Shown here in pieces: positions 23,501-36,542 of a stretch of DNA of 64,000 nt (its first letter is position 1; every line of letters starts with the position of its first letter). Below the pieces are notes generated by a model. That model ran no database searches and was not told the origin of the DNA. It saw only the letters and a list, made by a program, of their open reading frames with translations. A program made the translations under genes and the position numbers. The stretch is from Gyromitra esculenta (lineage: Eukaryota > Ascomycota > Pezizomycetes > Pezizales > Discinaceae), in the NCBI GenBank assembly GCA_038503075.1, contig JBCAML010000021.1, positions 434,001 through 498,000 of the forward strand, given 5' to 3'.

Positions 23501-24441
23501 TAGAAAATGTACACGCTGCCGATGAGGCAGTTAAGGCGGCGAACGAGACAGCTAAATCTGCGGAGGAGAAAATGAACGCGGCAGAAGAGAGAGCGAGGGT
23601 TGCGGAGGAGATAGCGAAAGCGGCAGAAGAGAGAGCGAAAGCCACGGATGAGGCCGCTAGGACTGCAGAGGAAAGGGCCAACGCTGCAGAGGAAAAAACT
23701 AAAGCTGCAGAAGAAACTGCCAGAGTATCCGACGAGAAATTGGCAGCAACAGAGGAGAGAGTGCAAATAGCGGATGCAGGCAGGCGAACTGCCGATGAGG
23801 CAGTTGAAGGGCTAGAAAAGAAGGTTAAGATTGCAGAGGAAGCAATGAGAGAGATCAACGAGAAAGCTGCTGCTGCGGAAGAGAGGGCAAAAACCGCAGA
23901 AGACAATGTGCGGGTCGCGGAGGAGAACGCAAAGACGGTTGGTGAAAAACTTGAGGAGAGGTTGAATATGGCAGAGCAGATTATAAAAACAACAACCGAG
24001 AAGCTCGAGGCTGCTGAAGATCAACTTAAAACCACTAAGGATCAACTTAAATCCGTTGAAGATCAGCTCAAATACACCGAGGAGCGAGTAAAAGAGTCGG
24101 AGGATAAAGCGAAGAAAGCTAGCGAGGAAGCTAAGGAGGCGAAAGCAAAGGTTGCAGAAGCTGAAGGGAGCATTAAGAAGGCGGAAGAAAATGCCAAGAG
24201 CGCCGAGAAGGAGAAGGATGACGTGCAGGCACAGTTAGACGATTTATTTATGGTTCTATCTGATCTAGAGGAGAAACGGGAGAAGGATAAGGTATGTTTC
24301 CGTTTTCCCACTTTATAGCTATTTCGCGAGTAGATGGCTGATAAATTTGTTTAGGAACGACTAAAAGCGTTGGGTGAGGTGGTATCGGATGGCGAAGGAG
24401 ACGACGACGACGACGAAGATGACGATGACGATGACGAGTAG
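20550..24441 (+). CDS. uso1: Uso1/p115 vesicle-tethering protein
   Basis: Seven exons: 20550-20834, 20981-21031, 21087-21288, 21351-21793, 21858-22609, 22665-24291, 24355-24441; 1148 residues. The head (1 to about 655) is the armadillo-like Uso1/p115 globular region, with segments such as QENITVLIDLLQDSDFYIRL, ILLIINL, DIQKLIAFENAFEKAFSII, LHPILASRMGRD and DVFFDHTFIDFLKDNYSRI. From about 670 to 1108 it is a long coiled coil, dominated by repeats of the AAEERAKAAEE type. The last about 20 residues are almost all Asp and Glu, as in p115, where the acidic tail binds golgins. Uso1 tethers ER-derived COPII vesicles to the Golgi. Intron 2 has a GC donor (GCATGC, 21032). The others are ordinary. Confidence 0.95.
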
Positions 24442-25533
24442 AAGAGAATCCGCGAAGTTAGAGGGTTGGAGGAGATATCTGAGTAAATGTATAAAAATTG
24501 TAAATAATCCCGTCATAAATGTGGCTTGTCTGGGTGACGCCGAGTGATATATCATGTCTCATCAGGGAAATTAGGGTGGTAAATGAATAACAAGGATCAA
24601 TACCACCAAGGCCTCATTCGTTAAAATCAGAAGAGCATCCATCGCCAAAATATGAGTTGTCTACAAACCTATCCCATACACATATCCTTTCTGCCGTATC
24701 CAAAAGAGATCGTAGTTAGAAGTGTAAGATCCAACAACCAGAATGGAGCTATGGACAGCTGTGAGGTGGTAGTCAACAGACAAACTAGATTGAATAATCA
24801 TTGAACAAATCTAAAGAGCACTTTGCTTCTGGGTATACGGGCGAAGCAACACCCTCCATAAATCGCCAGGAACTGAAAGTGTAAAACATATTGAACTATA
24901 GAAACACTTGCCTTCTCAACCGAAAAAACTAACCTGCAGCAGTTTCTACTGGATATATATAATATTGATAAAGGACACCGACCGCCATAGGTCCCACCAT
25001 GGCGGATTGCCATAAACTCCAAAAAGGAAATTCAAAAAAAATATAAGAATAAACTAAAGTGGAACAGAAAATGCAACAGGGATATAGCAGGGGTGCTGAA
25101 ATTAAGAACGTCGACGGGCTTCACGCCGATTTCGAAAACTCGGAGTGAGGGTCGGCGCGATAAGACATGACATAGGGTATTGCAAGGATCCCCCACAGCA
25201 TATAACGGTGAACAGGGTGCATGCCCGCAGGTCCCCACCACAAAATAATCCGAACATTTCAACCAGCAAGTCCTAATAGATGAAAAATATGAAAGGATAG
25301 AAGGGGGGAAACAGGCTCAGGTTCAAATGCAGTGTCAAACCCAAAAAGAAAAAAAGAAAAAGAAATAACACATCTCATAAGAGCTACTCAAACATGTCTC
25401 ATAACATAGCAGATGCATAGTAACCCAATAAGAAAATTTATGCCAACCAGAACTTTTCCAACCGTACTGTCATAAAATCACAAGTCCGTATGACCGGCCG
25501 CTCCAATTGTCCCTATCTATTCTCACAGCTCAC
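24442..25533. other. Convergent 3' flanks of uso1 and the MAPKK gene
   Basis: About 1.1 kb between two convergent genes, AT-rich with A-runs near 25350. No gene seen. Confidence 0.5.
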
Positions 25534-27146
25534 TCATTTCCAATCCCAAACTTGGGCTAAGAAATGGGCCATGTTCACTCTTTTATTCTTCATTTCCAAA
25601 ATCCAGGGGTGTTCTAGCATCCTCCATGGGCTAGCTCGTCGCGCCGTATCTTTTTCGAGGCTTTTAAAACACAGAATTAGCATCATAAAGAGTCTATAAA
25701 CGGACTCGAAGCAGAAAACCCGAAACATACCAGCATCGAATAAAGTATTTGAAGTTGTCACTCCACTTGATTCCAAGGTGAGGTTCGTCTTTCAATTCTG
25801 GGATCGGTTGCCGCACGATGTAGGTAAGAAGATCGATCAAACCAGCACGTCCGCCGCTGTCGGCTTCGTTTCCGAAGGGGAAGCGATGTTGAGCAACCTC
25901 GAGGAGAGTAACGCCAAGAGACCAAACATCAGAGGTGATGGTATATGAATGCCCTTGAATTCGCTCAGGCTATATCATAAAGTCAGCAGGGAAATTTTGA
26001 GGCAAGCTCGGATAAGGGTAAACATACAGCCATGTAATATGATGTTCCAATAAAGGTATCGGCATTGCCCTTTGAACCGATAAGCTCGCCGGAAACACCA
26101 AAATCGCATAGCTTGACTTGTCCGTTTCTGCACAAAAGGATGTTGGAAGGTTTGATGTCTATTTTTGCTTAGTAAAAAGCTCCATGTGTAGCCATCCAGG
26201 GAATCACGAACCTCGGTGAATAATCTTCCTTCCACTCAAGTATGTCAATCCCTCTAACACGCCCTCTGCAATCTTTCCAAGTACTTTTTCCCCGGTTCTG
26301 CCTTCTAATTTCTTAACCTCTCTATAAATGCTGTCCAAGCTCCCACCCTCACAAAACTCCATTATAATTGAGATGGTTGCAGAGGAAAAGTCCATAAATG
26401 CACCGTGATATTTGCAGATATATGGTGACGAACATTCCTTGTTGAAACTGAGCTCGCGGAAGATCTGCTTTTTAACTTCAGGGTTGGGGTCTGTAGTAAT
26501 AATCTGGACGTGTCCTTTCATGTTAGTCGGATCTCCATATAATATCTAGCATAGTTTATGAACATGCAAAGCTTACCTTCATGGCAAAGACGGTTTTTCC
26601 GCCTTTGAGTCTACATCGCGTTACGGCTCCTCCAGCACCTTCTCCTAGACTTCCCAACTCCTCGATTCTGTCACATTCACTGGCCTTTTTCCATCCCTCA
26701 TCATCAAGGTCGTCTACGTCTAAATTTTCATTATCCCAATCTATACTTGCTTTGCGGTCAGGTCCCTCCTGAATTGACATTCCATTGTTGACCCCTGCAG
26801 TATCAGGTGAACCCCGCACCTGATTTCTCAACCCCATGGCATAACTTAAAGCCGAGTATTGCTGGTTTACTTGTTGAACGGGACTCGCATATGATGGTGC
26901 GCGTTTCTGCTCGACAGGCCCGAGCCGGAGCCCACCAGCGGATGGATTTCCGGGGGTTGCGAGACTCAGCTTTGGTGGACCGCGACCAGCTCTGGGCTGA
27001 GGAGGTCCCATCGGAGCAAACCCATTGTTCATCTGTTGGGGTTGAGGAACACCATTACTAGGTGATCCTGGTATTAAAAGCCCGAGATGAGGGGGGCCTC
27101 GGGAGGGCACTGGTGCCCGTAAAAGTGGTACTTGCGCTGTGGACAT
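25534..27146 (-). CDS. MAP kinase kinase of the cell-wall-integrity type (Mkk1/2, Pek1, MkkA)
   Basis: Five exons on the minus strand: 27146-26577, 26503-26212, 26158-26028, 25969-25731, 25660-25534; 452 residues. A proline/glycine-rich N-terminal region (about 1-155) is followed by a dual-specificity kinase domain. It has P-loop GEGAGG (168-173), ATP-binding K190 in FAMK, HRDIKPSN (286-293), DFG (306-308), activation segment SKGNADT with S316 and T322 as candidate phosphosites, [25 protein letters not shown] and the C-terminal [14 protein letters not shown]. The SLDSIYREV segment and the C-terminal end are typical of Mkk1/2-type kinases rather than Pbs2 or Ste7. The kinase acts between the Bck1 and Slt2/MpkA orthologues. 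Introns are 53-73 bp with ACTAAC/GCTAAT branch points. Confidence 0.93.
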
Positions 27147-28237
27147 TGTGAGAATTTGAAGGGGGGTATTCGCAATAAAAAAACGAAAATCGATCCAGGT
27201 GCCCTTTTGACAGCCTAGGATGGTGCGGGGAAATGGGGAAAAAAAGGTTACGAGTTAATGTAGGTGGGAACTCGAAGCTGTAGAGGAACTCGATCAGTTA
27301 GAAATATCAAACACGTTGTCAGAAGAGAGACGTACTTTGTCCCTGTGAACAATAATGGTGGTGGTGAAACGCTCAAGTAGTTATTCACACCTGTGTGGTC
27401 AAAGACTTGGGTTTTTTTTCACAATGATTGGAACAAGAATAAACTATGATTCAGAGACTGATGAAACGATGGTTGGGCCGTCTAGACTATTTATCTCGTC
27501 TTGGGGGATCGGAGGGATAGCCGCGAGTGAAGTCGAGACGACGTGTTGCGATGCTCGGTTAATGCGAAAAGAGGTCTCGTCTGAGCGACCAAGGTGGGGA
27601 ACTAATTCCGTTACGATTACACTACTAGAACGAGAGGCGGAAAGCGAGGTACCGGCGAGCTTGATAGATAGATGCAGGCTAGAGGTGAGTTGATGTCAGG
27701 GCGGAAAAAGGAAGCCTTGGAGATATGGCGATGGTGGTAAAGATGCTGGTGTTGCCGTCGATACGATTAATTGAACGAGCGAGATTCTTACGAGGCTGCC
27801 TGAATATCTATCTACTTAACCTGCTAGAGATGGACAGCCGCGATAGGTAGGCGTTGTTTTTGTTCGGACAGCAGAGCACAGCAGCAAATCCCAGTGTTGA
27901 GGGGGGGGACGAGAAGGAGGGGGGATGGATGAAGGTGGAGGGGTGGAGACACGCCCATGGCTGGCTGGAGACAAGACCACACAAGACATATCAGACAGTT
28001 CTATACAGATCTCCTGATGGGGGAGGAGCACGCTGCAGCCCACCTCTCAACAACCTCTAGATCCCCTCCCCCCTCGCTATTGCTTCCTCGATACCATACA
28101 GCTTACAAAAAAGTACAAACAGAAGCTTGGGTTTACGTAGTGATTCGTTCATAACCTCCAAATTCAAATCTTTCTCACCAAATTGGCACTCTTGTTTTTC
28201 TAATACTCTCTCGCCCTTTTATTTGAACTTGGAAGAG
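27147..28237 (-). promoter_or_regulatory. Upstream region of the MAPKK gene
   Basis: About 1.1 kb upstream of the MAPKK start. The + frame 27355-27693 and others here overlap compositionally biased leader sequence and are not supported as genes. Short poly-G and poly-C tracts occur near 27901 and 28060. Confidence 0.4.
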
Positions 28238-28604
28238 ATGCCTAGATACTTCGGCAGCGGGAGATCGAGCAGCCTTGTATTCACAACACCCTCCGTCACT
28301 GACCCCGTCCTGCAACTCAAATCCCCCCAGAAGCTCATTCGTCCTGATCTACAATCACCTGGTATTAATTGGTGGCTCCAACCATGCTGTAGGCAATGAT
28401 GCTACATAGGGATTTTCGCCTTTGGTGGGTGTTAAGAGCTTGGAGCATGATATCAAGATTCCAGCCAGACACATTATGCGTTTTCGGTGTGTCGGGAAAT
28501 CGAGATCCAGGCAGCGTTGTGCTTTCCTTTCCTCTTCCCCCTCATCCAACGAGCCTCACCGTTCGAAACGCCTGGATGCCCCTGACTTTTATCCTGGTGG
28601 ATAA
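28238..28604 (+). pseudogene. Possible gene relic with an HxxGNDA-like motif
   Basis: An ATG-initiated frame at 28238 (starting MPRYFGSGRSSS) and a second frame (about 28405-28604, SPLVGVKSLEHDIKIPARH) look like pieces of one protein. Between them, another frame reads SNHAVGNDAT followed by TAG, then GFSPLV. No pair of splice sites joins them in phase. HxxGNDA resembles motif III of Gfd2-type DEDDh proteins such as the one at 58397, but the match is short. A decayed gene is the most economical reading; chance is possible. Confidence 0.25.
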
Positions 28605-30546
28605 GCGCCGCATGTGTTTCAGCTTGTCTTACGACCGCATATACCATGTCTCCGTGACGAATCGGAAAAACAGAAAATTCCGTCGTCACCTCTAACCTGG
28701 CTGATTCATGGATTAGATCTCGGCCTCATTGGGCCTAAGTTTCAATGCTTTTCGATTTTCATCTCATCTACTCTCGAGGGTCTGCAGATGATGCGCCGGT
28801 GGCTTTTAAGGTTTATGTTCTCTCGGGCCGTTGGGTGGCACAGAACGTGACAACATTGGGCGGCTGTAGTAGAGGAAAAGGCCCAAGCATTGATAATATG
28901 TGTCATAAAGGACGCGTTGGTTCTTACTACCTATGTGATAGAAGAATGAGGGTCGTCTCTTAAACATCCCACTACTCTAGGAACCAGTCGCTAGATCTAG
29001 ACCCGCGAAACTACCGCCGCTATCCTAACCGATGGAAACCTCCAGAGTAGGTATTCCATACGGGTTTGCAACCAGATCCGTCTAGAGACGCAGGGAAAGA
29101 TAAGAGAACCGATCATCCTGAGCACACTTGGAGTGGAGGTTGTATAACTCTATTATATAATACCGGCAGAAGATTCGAGATCTTATTCTCGTCGCCACAA
29201 CATATCCTAATTTTTCGCAACCGGGAAAGGGAAAGTTCCCGGTATGAGTGCAAAGAAATATTCCACGAGAGCAGAAAGAAGAAAATACCATATGACGAGT
29301 AGATTGTTGGTCACTTTAAGTTACTAGTTCAGGCTTCTCTATCATCACCCCCAAACAATTATAATCTATAGTTGATACGGGAACAGAAAAATCTCCGATA
29401 ACGAAAGATACGAAGTAAAAAATATAGTAGCTGAAAACAATGGAACAATACAATCCGCACCTAAGCTACAAGCAACTTTTCCAAGACGAGTGACGGACAG
29501 TGACGACAGCCTTACAGACCACGATCGTGACGATCTCCGCTTGGAATGCGCCAAGTTCAGCCAAAAGATTATGCTAACGGAAAAACTCATGGGGCCTTCC
29601 GCTACCCCGCAGCCCGGGAAGCATCATGCGCGCCCCGAAGAAATGATTTCATGTCAGCCTAGCTGTCAAACAACTCGGTTCCACGAGCATCTTGCATATC
29701 GCAACATACTTAAGCGGCTCCCAAGCCCCTGGTATGCATGATCGCCTTCATATCTGCCGTATATACACCTTTGCAATGCCGAAGTCCCACGATCATCATG
29801 ATGATAGGAAGGTCCACAAAGTGTTGTTATCATCTAAGCGTTGCCCTTACATATTCTAGCCCTCATCGTGTCAATCATAATAAACCTTGATCTGAATTTT
29901 TAGTTCCATTAGGAATATTGTTATGTACTGCAACGTGTGCATACTCTAGCGTGAGTAGGAAGGGGGGTTCACGAGGTTCTTGCTCCGAATATTAAACGCT
30001 GTCAGTTCATCGATGTTGCTAGGCTGCCTACCCATATAAGTGAGGATCAGCATAGTCCAAACCCTGAGTAAAGCTGATAGATCTACAAATATTTACGAGG
30101 CTCAAACCCGTTAGGCTTTGATGGGAAGAAAAAGAAAAATCATGAGAGCAAAACTAGATATTGGAAACTTAGCGAAGGGCAATTACAAATTTCTCGTCTC
30201 ACATCCGGAAAATTCTGGCGACAAACTTTTCTCACCACTTGGAGGCAAAAACCTACGCGCCTGGCTCAGGGGTTACCGATCCTCAAACAAGACAAGAATG
30301 GGTTGCTGAGACTTTGACCAGGCTCACGAGTCCATTAGCTCCGGTCAGCCGAACTCCGGGAGATAACTTGGATAAGATCCTGTAACCAGACTGGCGGAGC
30401 TATGGCATCATCCCACATCTCTGAAAGTGTCAAAACACCATGTCCATCTTGGATCTGTGTTGCCCAAACAGGAAACTTTCTGTTCCCAGTTAAAAAAAAC
30501 CATAAAGCAGTTTGAATTTAAGAACCTTTCGTGTGAAATTCCAAAC
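28605..30546. other. Gene desert, part 1
   Basis: No supported gene. The frame 29490-29741 lies in a slightly GC-richer patch but has no recognisable domain or splice context. Confidence 0.4.
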
Positions 30547-30672
30547 TACTCGTATTTGACTGACGTTTTTAAAACGGGCTGCCTATGCTTCTCATACAAA
30601 ATCACAGATTCGGTACAATTTTATAGGTATCCAGACCTAGCCCATTCTAAAAACGTCAGTCAAATACGAGTA
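30547..30672. mobile_element. Short MITE with 34-bp inverted repeats
   Basis: Arms 30547-30580 and 30639-30672 are inverted copies with 32 of 34 identities, and both differences are transitions. The ends read TA-CTCGTATTTGACTGACG and the complement ending in TA, which fits a Tc1/mariner-type TA target duplication. The 58-bp interior has no coding capacity. Confidence 0.75.
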
Positions 30673-32481
30673 ATGGTGGGTATCTTGTTCAAAATCGATA
30701 TCCTAAAGGAGGCTGAAAGTATGCCAAGCGAGTGTCAGGCTGCCTAGGATATCCTTAGCAAATGAAAGCGGTTTAATCTGTTGGTTCTTGCCTGCTAAGA
30801 AAATGCGACTCCACGACATGAGTAAATACTGGGCATTTTTTCTTATGAAGCATTAGCTTCGTGTATTTACCCCATGATCTTGGCTCGGTCTGAGGCGTTC
30901 CCGAACCGCACTTTCTGACATGTGGTTCTTTTCAATAGCATCGATTTTTTCCCTCTCTATATCACCTGGTAATATTTAAATATGCTCGATTTCGCTTCCC
31001 ACTGATGTTCGGCACATCATAATGAGATCAAATATCTCCGAGAAACTGAAACGTCAGCTGAAAGGTGACGAGTATGTAATTCTACAAGCTATCACTAGCT
31101 GAAACGGGTTACGACCACTTATTAGTCTAGTTTCAATTACTCACGGAAAACTATCATCACAAGTCTGATCCCATGATAACACCTCCGGCGATGCGTACAG
31201 ATATCGATCCGATGAGACTAAAGTCGGTCGGCATTTAACCATCGCATACCTTGAAAACCTATGCAGTGTGTCTAAGCATGCCACCATAGCGGCTATAAAA
31301 TAGCCTTGCGGACATAGAGGTCGTTTCAACGGTACCAGGTACCCAAATACCTGGGCCCAGGATAAGAGTATAGCAGAGACTTTTCTGTGTGACCATGAAT
31401 GTTTTTAGCACTGATTGGCTCATGATATTTGGACCAATGTTTCTAACCTAAAATCGCAAATTTTATTTGATGACTTCATTTGTTTATCCATAGAAGGACG
31501 ACTTATTGATTTGATCCGTGACCAAAGTGGTTTATTTTATCAATTCGATTGTGGGTGGTTAATGAAACACAGCATGCGCACTAGCTTGTAAGATGAAAAT
31601 GAGAAGAATTTTGAAACAACGAAGGCCTAGGAAGGAGTGCACATGGATTGCCTTTTAAAAAAATTTCCGAGAAGAGAACTACTTGGTTGATCTTATTATA
31701 GTTAATCTGATACTCTTCGTGATCAGTACTATTAAAGCTATGTTTTAACGAGGGAAGAGCCACAAACGTTTTACATCCTCAGCTCACGACAAAAAAAAAG
31801 AAAACCTAAACTATATGAACTCACATGTATGTCCGCCATTTAGTTTCATAATCAGATATTCACTTGCTAAGGCCAAAATTTTTAGTGAAGCTTTTCCATC
31901 AAATCCATACCATCTCTACAGCCACTCTATCACACCATCCCCACGTGATTATCACAGTGATAGTTTATTAACTGAAGTTAACCAGTTATAAAGTCCAAGA
32001 ACCCAATATAATCACCATCATAATATCCTACCTAGCCTACTTACATCCGCTATAATGCTATTGCAACTTGGTACGACACCTCAAACTCATTCCACTATTG
32101 CCCACCCAGGAGACATTCCTTAATAAGGTCACATTCTCTCGCTAGAACATGAGGACAGCACATAAAATATCACCATAAAGATATTTACTCAAGGTATATC
32201 CATTAGCCGGGAAAAGCGTCATTGTTGGCAAGTACAAGCCACAAAGGTAACTGCTTTTTTATCCCAGCAGTATCAATTGCAAATATTGCAGGAATCATAT
32301 ATCACGCGTATTTGCCAAATCTCCACTGCTGCGTGTATTCATTATGTTGGGTTTAGGCAGGTAGGCGTTTTGTTGTAGTTTTAAACTTTTAGGATAAGGT
32401 GGATTGGATTGATCCCGAAATACCGTTACTCAAATGTTATATTGCTTGTATATTAATACTCAATAAGTGACTATGTGAATG
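30673..32481. other. Gene desert, part 2
   Basis: AT-rich, no supported gene. A small hairpin with GGTACC and CCTGGGCCCAGG palindromes lies near 31331-31362. Confidence 0.45.
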
Positions 32482-33055
32482 TCAACCACCGAGTCCCCGA
32501 GCTGTTTCTCCTAATAAAGCTGTTGTTCCAATTAGAGATATAGCTAAAAACTGTAGGATAAGGTAGCCTGGGGCGCTACAAGCACTACCATCAAGCTGAT
32601 ATACCCCTCTTGGCGAAACATGTCTGTTTGCCGCTCCAGCACCTACACTAAAAAACACGAGATAAAACTTAAACCGACAACGCAAGGCCTTAGCTCGCAC
32701 GCCTACATTTAGTGTCACAGAAAGACTCTAGGGCCAGCCAAAAGATAAATCCTGGTAGGGCCTTTATTTCTGGCGCATCAGATGTTATGTAGCCATTATC
32801 ACTAGTACCATGCAATACTACATATACATCCCATCTTACGTCTTTTACACTTATACACAACGTTCGCCCGTTTTTGAACAAGGCGAATGATCAACCTCCA
32901 ATATTATATAATCGTGTCTACCGGCACTGTTGACGTGCTCACCGCTTTATCCCAAAGACAACAATAATTCGGTAGGCCCCCAATCTCTCAGCCGGTAGCA
33001 ATGAAGCTGAGTAGGAGTCTCCCAAGCTGAAGCCTATATAAACACGATCCCCTAT
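32482..33055 (-). pseudogene. Possible decayed multi-exon gene
   Basis: Three minus-strand segments look coding. One (about 33055-32943, RVYIGFSLGDSYSA...) ends at a good GTGAGC donor. A second (about 32881-32708) reads WDVYVVLHGTSDNGYITSD. A third ends at 32482 with a hydrophobic APGYLILQFLAISLIG-type tail. The second and third join in phase through a 5' GTAGGC and a 3' GTGTAG, but the first and second cannot be joined without a stop. Further frames at 33544-33735 and 33926-34114 may belong. No family recognised. Confidence 0.25.
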
Positions 33056-36000
33056 CTAGGATTCAAGTTCTTCATTTAGCGGCAATATTACGGGCCGAGG
33101 GTCTCCTACATAAAACGCATGCTGGTGAGGTTATATCACGAATTATAAAGGACCACACCAAGAAGTACGCATTGAATTTACCCCCCCAAAAAAAGAAACC
33201 ATCCAAATCCTCGATTTTATTATTTTCTCTCTTAGCTGTATCGATCAAGATATATATATAGCAACTACTCTCTCTCTTGGTAGTTTCTCAACATTGACCG
33301 CAAAAGCAATGGCCTGAGAGGAAATTACATGTATTAACATTATAATAAAATCAAACCAGTAAAATTACATAGTGGAGATGAACCTCTCGAGGTCCAAGTG
33401 TTCTCGTTATAGTCCTACAGAGATCTAATATAGACACTAAAATTTCAATATTATATTAGTTTTAAATTTTCCTCATATGTCCCCCAACGAATCTCCACCA
33501 TCACGCGGGACTCAAAAATATGTATATCGTCAATCTTGTTATATCACTCGATTTTGGCACTAAATCCAATGAAGCCTAGGGTATCATTAGATCCATACCA
33601 CGACTTTATATCTACCAGATAGGTGGTTTTGTTTAATAATGCTGCCCCAAGTTTAGTAATAGAATGGGATTGCTCGAGTGAGTGACTGTGAATCCTGCTT
33701 TCACAGTGGAAATTTATTTTTATTCCACGAGTCACAGTTTATCACCCGAAATTCGGCTAGCTCAATAATTTCCACCAAGTTCCGATACAAGACTAACAGT
33801 CGATAATAGTCACACGGAAAGCTATTAGTCTTCTTATATCCCTATAGCTATCCATGAACCTAGCTTTGGAGATCGAGCACGAACTGCTGGGGGGAAATGA
33901 GTTAAATACGTCAAACTACAATCTTCTAAAGCACTGGCTCAATTATAAAGCACTGGCTCAAGCCAGCGAGAGTATACGATTGAGAAGGCAACAAATTTAT
34001 CCCCGTAGAAAATAAAATCGAGGAGGACAAAATTGCCGCACCGTCAAAGTTGTCAAAATTTCCAAGAGTAGCCTTAGTGTAACTTATAAGACTTGGCGCA
34101 CGATGTGTTGGCAATCTGACTTTTTTATCTCGACATCCAAGTATTCCGGCTAAGCTCGACGACGATAAGGCTTCAGATTTCGAGACCCCAATCCCCTAGA
34201 TTATCCGATAAAGATACTCTAGCACTGAAATTCGGACATTTCAGGTGAAAACCAACGTTCGCCAAAGAGAGCTGCAGTTATTAATTAGGTGAGATTTTAG
34301 AACCCACACGTAGTTATAGCTGCAAAGCCACCCAGGTTTTTCTTTTCTTCTTCTGACGTTATCACAACATACGGAAGCTCTTCCCATAGGGCTTCTAATC
34401 ACCCAGACGTGTTCGTAAATCTTAAAACATTTCGAAAAATTTAATAGCATCGATTACTAGTGCAGTAATTAGCTACGAGCTTATGACCAAGGACCTGTTG
34501 GAAAAGATACCAAGCCTTTGCTCATGATCAAATACATCTAAGAGACAGAGTTTCCCCAATACTTGGGGAGCGGAGCAACGAAACTCCTAGGCAAATCCTT
34601 GCCGAGTACTCTATAGCTAAACACTATGACTGAGGGAGAGGAACCATGACAATCACTTCCTCGGTGGTATATCCGACTACGCAGACACATGACGCTATGC
34701 GCAAACTGCCTCGGGGATGGGATTAGACACAACTATCGATAAGATGATCCAAGAAATATAGTTCTCCATACAGCCACGTTTCAAGGGAAACTGGTAGCAG
34801 CCAGATTACTGTCGGGGAATGGAAATATCACTGATGAAAAATGAGGTAGGTTTAAAAGAAGACCACTATGTAGTAGTTCTTTCGCGTATCGCTCGGACTA
34901 GCTGTGATACTTATTGTTCGCGATTGATCATAGAGTTGATTTCTAGACACTAGATATTTATGAGCCTACGCCGTTCCTTCTATCTGCAGCAGCTAGATTG
35001 GAATACATATTTGGTCAGCTATTAGACAGCGGAGTTGACATTAATCACCAGGGTAAGCGCAATTGGCCTAACGCACTTCGATAACCGTGTGGAAATGATT
35101 TTCAGGCCACTACTCGAGAGCAGAGTGAATGTAAACACAAAATACTAATCTACCTAACAGTAGAACACGGTTGTACTGCAGGACTGACTCGGGTATGGAG
35201 CTGATCTTGGCAACATTTTTAGAAGCAAAAATGGATAAACGACTCTTGTCATCACGGTCATTTTCAGACATGGAGCCATCATGGTCATGATCATGATCAC
35301 CAGGCAACTTGATGAGTATGAAGCTGATCCGAATACCGCATGTGAACCTAAGTAGACGGAACTCGGTTAGCGCGAATCCTCAGCTTAGCTCATCTCTATC
35401 CCATAAACCATGTACCAGGATACGTGTAATATCAAACTTTATGGAGATGTGATATTCCTCTGACAAAAAATTTGTCAATTTTACTACCTACGATCGGGAA
35501 GAATATAATCGCTACGACGTGACTAGCTTATCGTTTTGAAAATTCGAGGGGTACGCCATATTTTTTGCTTACGTTGTTCATTTCGCCAATCGATAATGTT
35601 GATGTATGGAATCTTAGCCCCGGTGTCACTTATTTTGGCAAGTTGAACAGGAGAATACAAATAAATTTTTGTTCATTTAAATTTCAGGGCCATTAAACAG
35701 TATGTATTTCTCTTTTGGGTTACCTCCAGGGATGATTTGATGCCTCGGACCTGTCTCTATTTTCCCGCATCTTAACTAAGGTAAACGCAAGGGGAGTTTC
35801 GAATTGGATTCTAGCTGTTCACAAAAGCTCGGCATAATGCTAATTTATTTGATATATGACTCACATAGGAATCTATAAGACGCGCGTAGATGTCAGACGC
35901 TGCATTTCCATATTTTGGGTGCGTTGCTTAGTGGCTTGGTAGTTACATGTACCCACTACACGTATACGTATTACCGAGTGATTTCCCATGAAAGATACAT

Positions 36001-36542
36001 GTAGTGACGACCGTGGGATGCAAGGACGCCCCATCCGCGAGGAGTGATTTTTGAGAGAAAGATGCATTTCCCATCGCTTATCGCGAGGACTTCTTATCGA
36101 CGGATATTCAAAACTCCCGGGAGAGTTTTCAATCAGTGAAATTTGAAAGACAGCTATGTGGGGGATCGACAAATGTGCATCCATGGAACGTGTTTTGTTT
36201 CCAGTAAATTAAAAACGGCTCTTCGGTGCTGTTTGAACCCGTTCACCTAACCCTGGGAAAGCCTGGCTTGGGTGTGCATGGATCACCGAGAGAACCCATA
36301 GCAGTCGCTTATGGTTGGTAGCAAACACAACAGCGTCCGTGGGCTTGAAGACATCTCTCAGAAAATAAGTATTTTTGAGCTCCAACAGGAGAAATAGACG
36401 CCACTTGCTACCGTGGGTGGAGATTGGGAAATTTAAATACCCTTTACGTGCTGTATCTGTTTGAAGCTGCGATCAACGTCTGAGACTTTGGCAGCCGTTT
36501 CGTAATAAGTCGTGCTTTTGCGGCTTGTAAACTCCCGACCGC
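33056..36542. other. Gene desert, part 3
   Basis: No firm gene. The minus-strand frames 33544-33735 and 33926-34114 may be further pieces of the relic at 32482. Two TACATGTA copies lie at 35944 and 35996. Confidence 0.4.

Noticed and set aside
23448..23906. Long antisense ORF (152 codons) opposite the Uso1 coiled coil
   Set aside because: Its Ser/Ala/Phe-rich product is the complement of the repetitive GAG/GCG-rich coiled-coil codons; Uso1 on the + strand is well supported.
27355..27693. 112-codon + frame upstream of the MAPKK gene
   Set aside because: No domain or splice context; lies in the MAPKK leader or promoter region.
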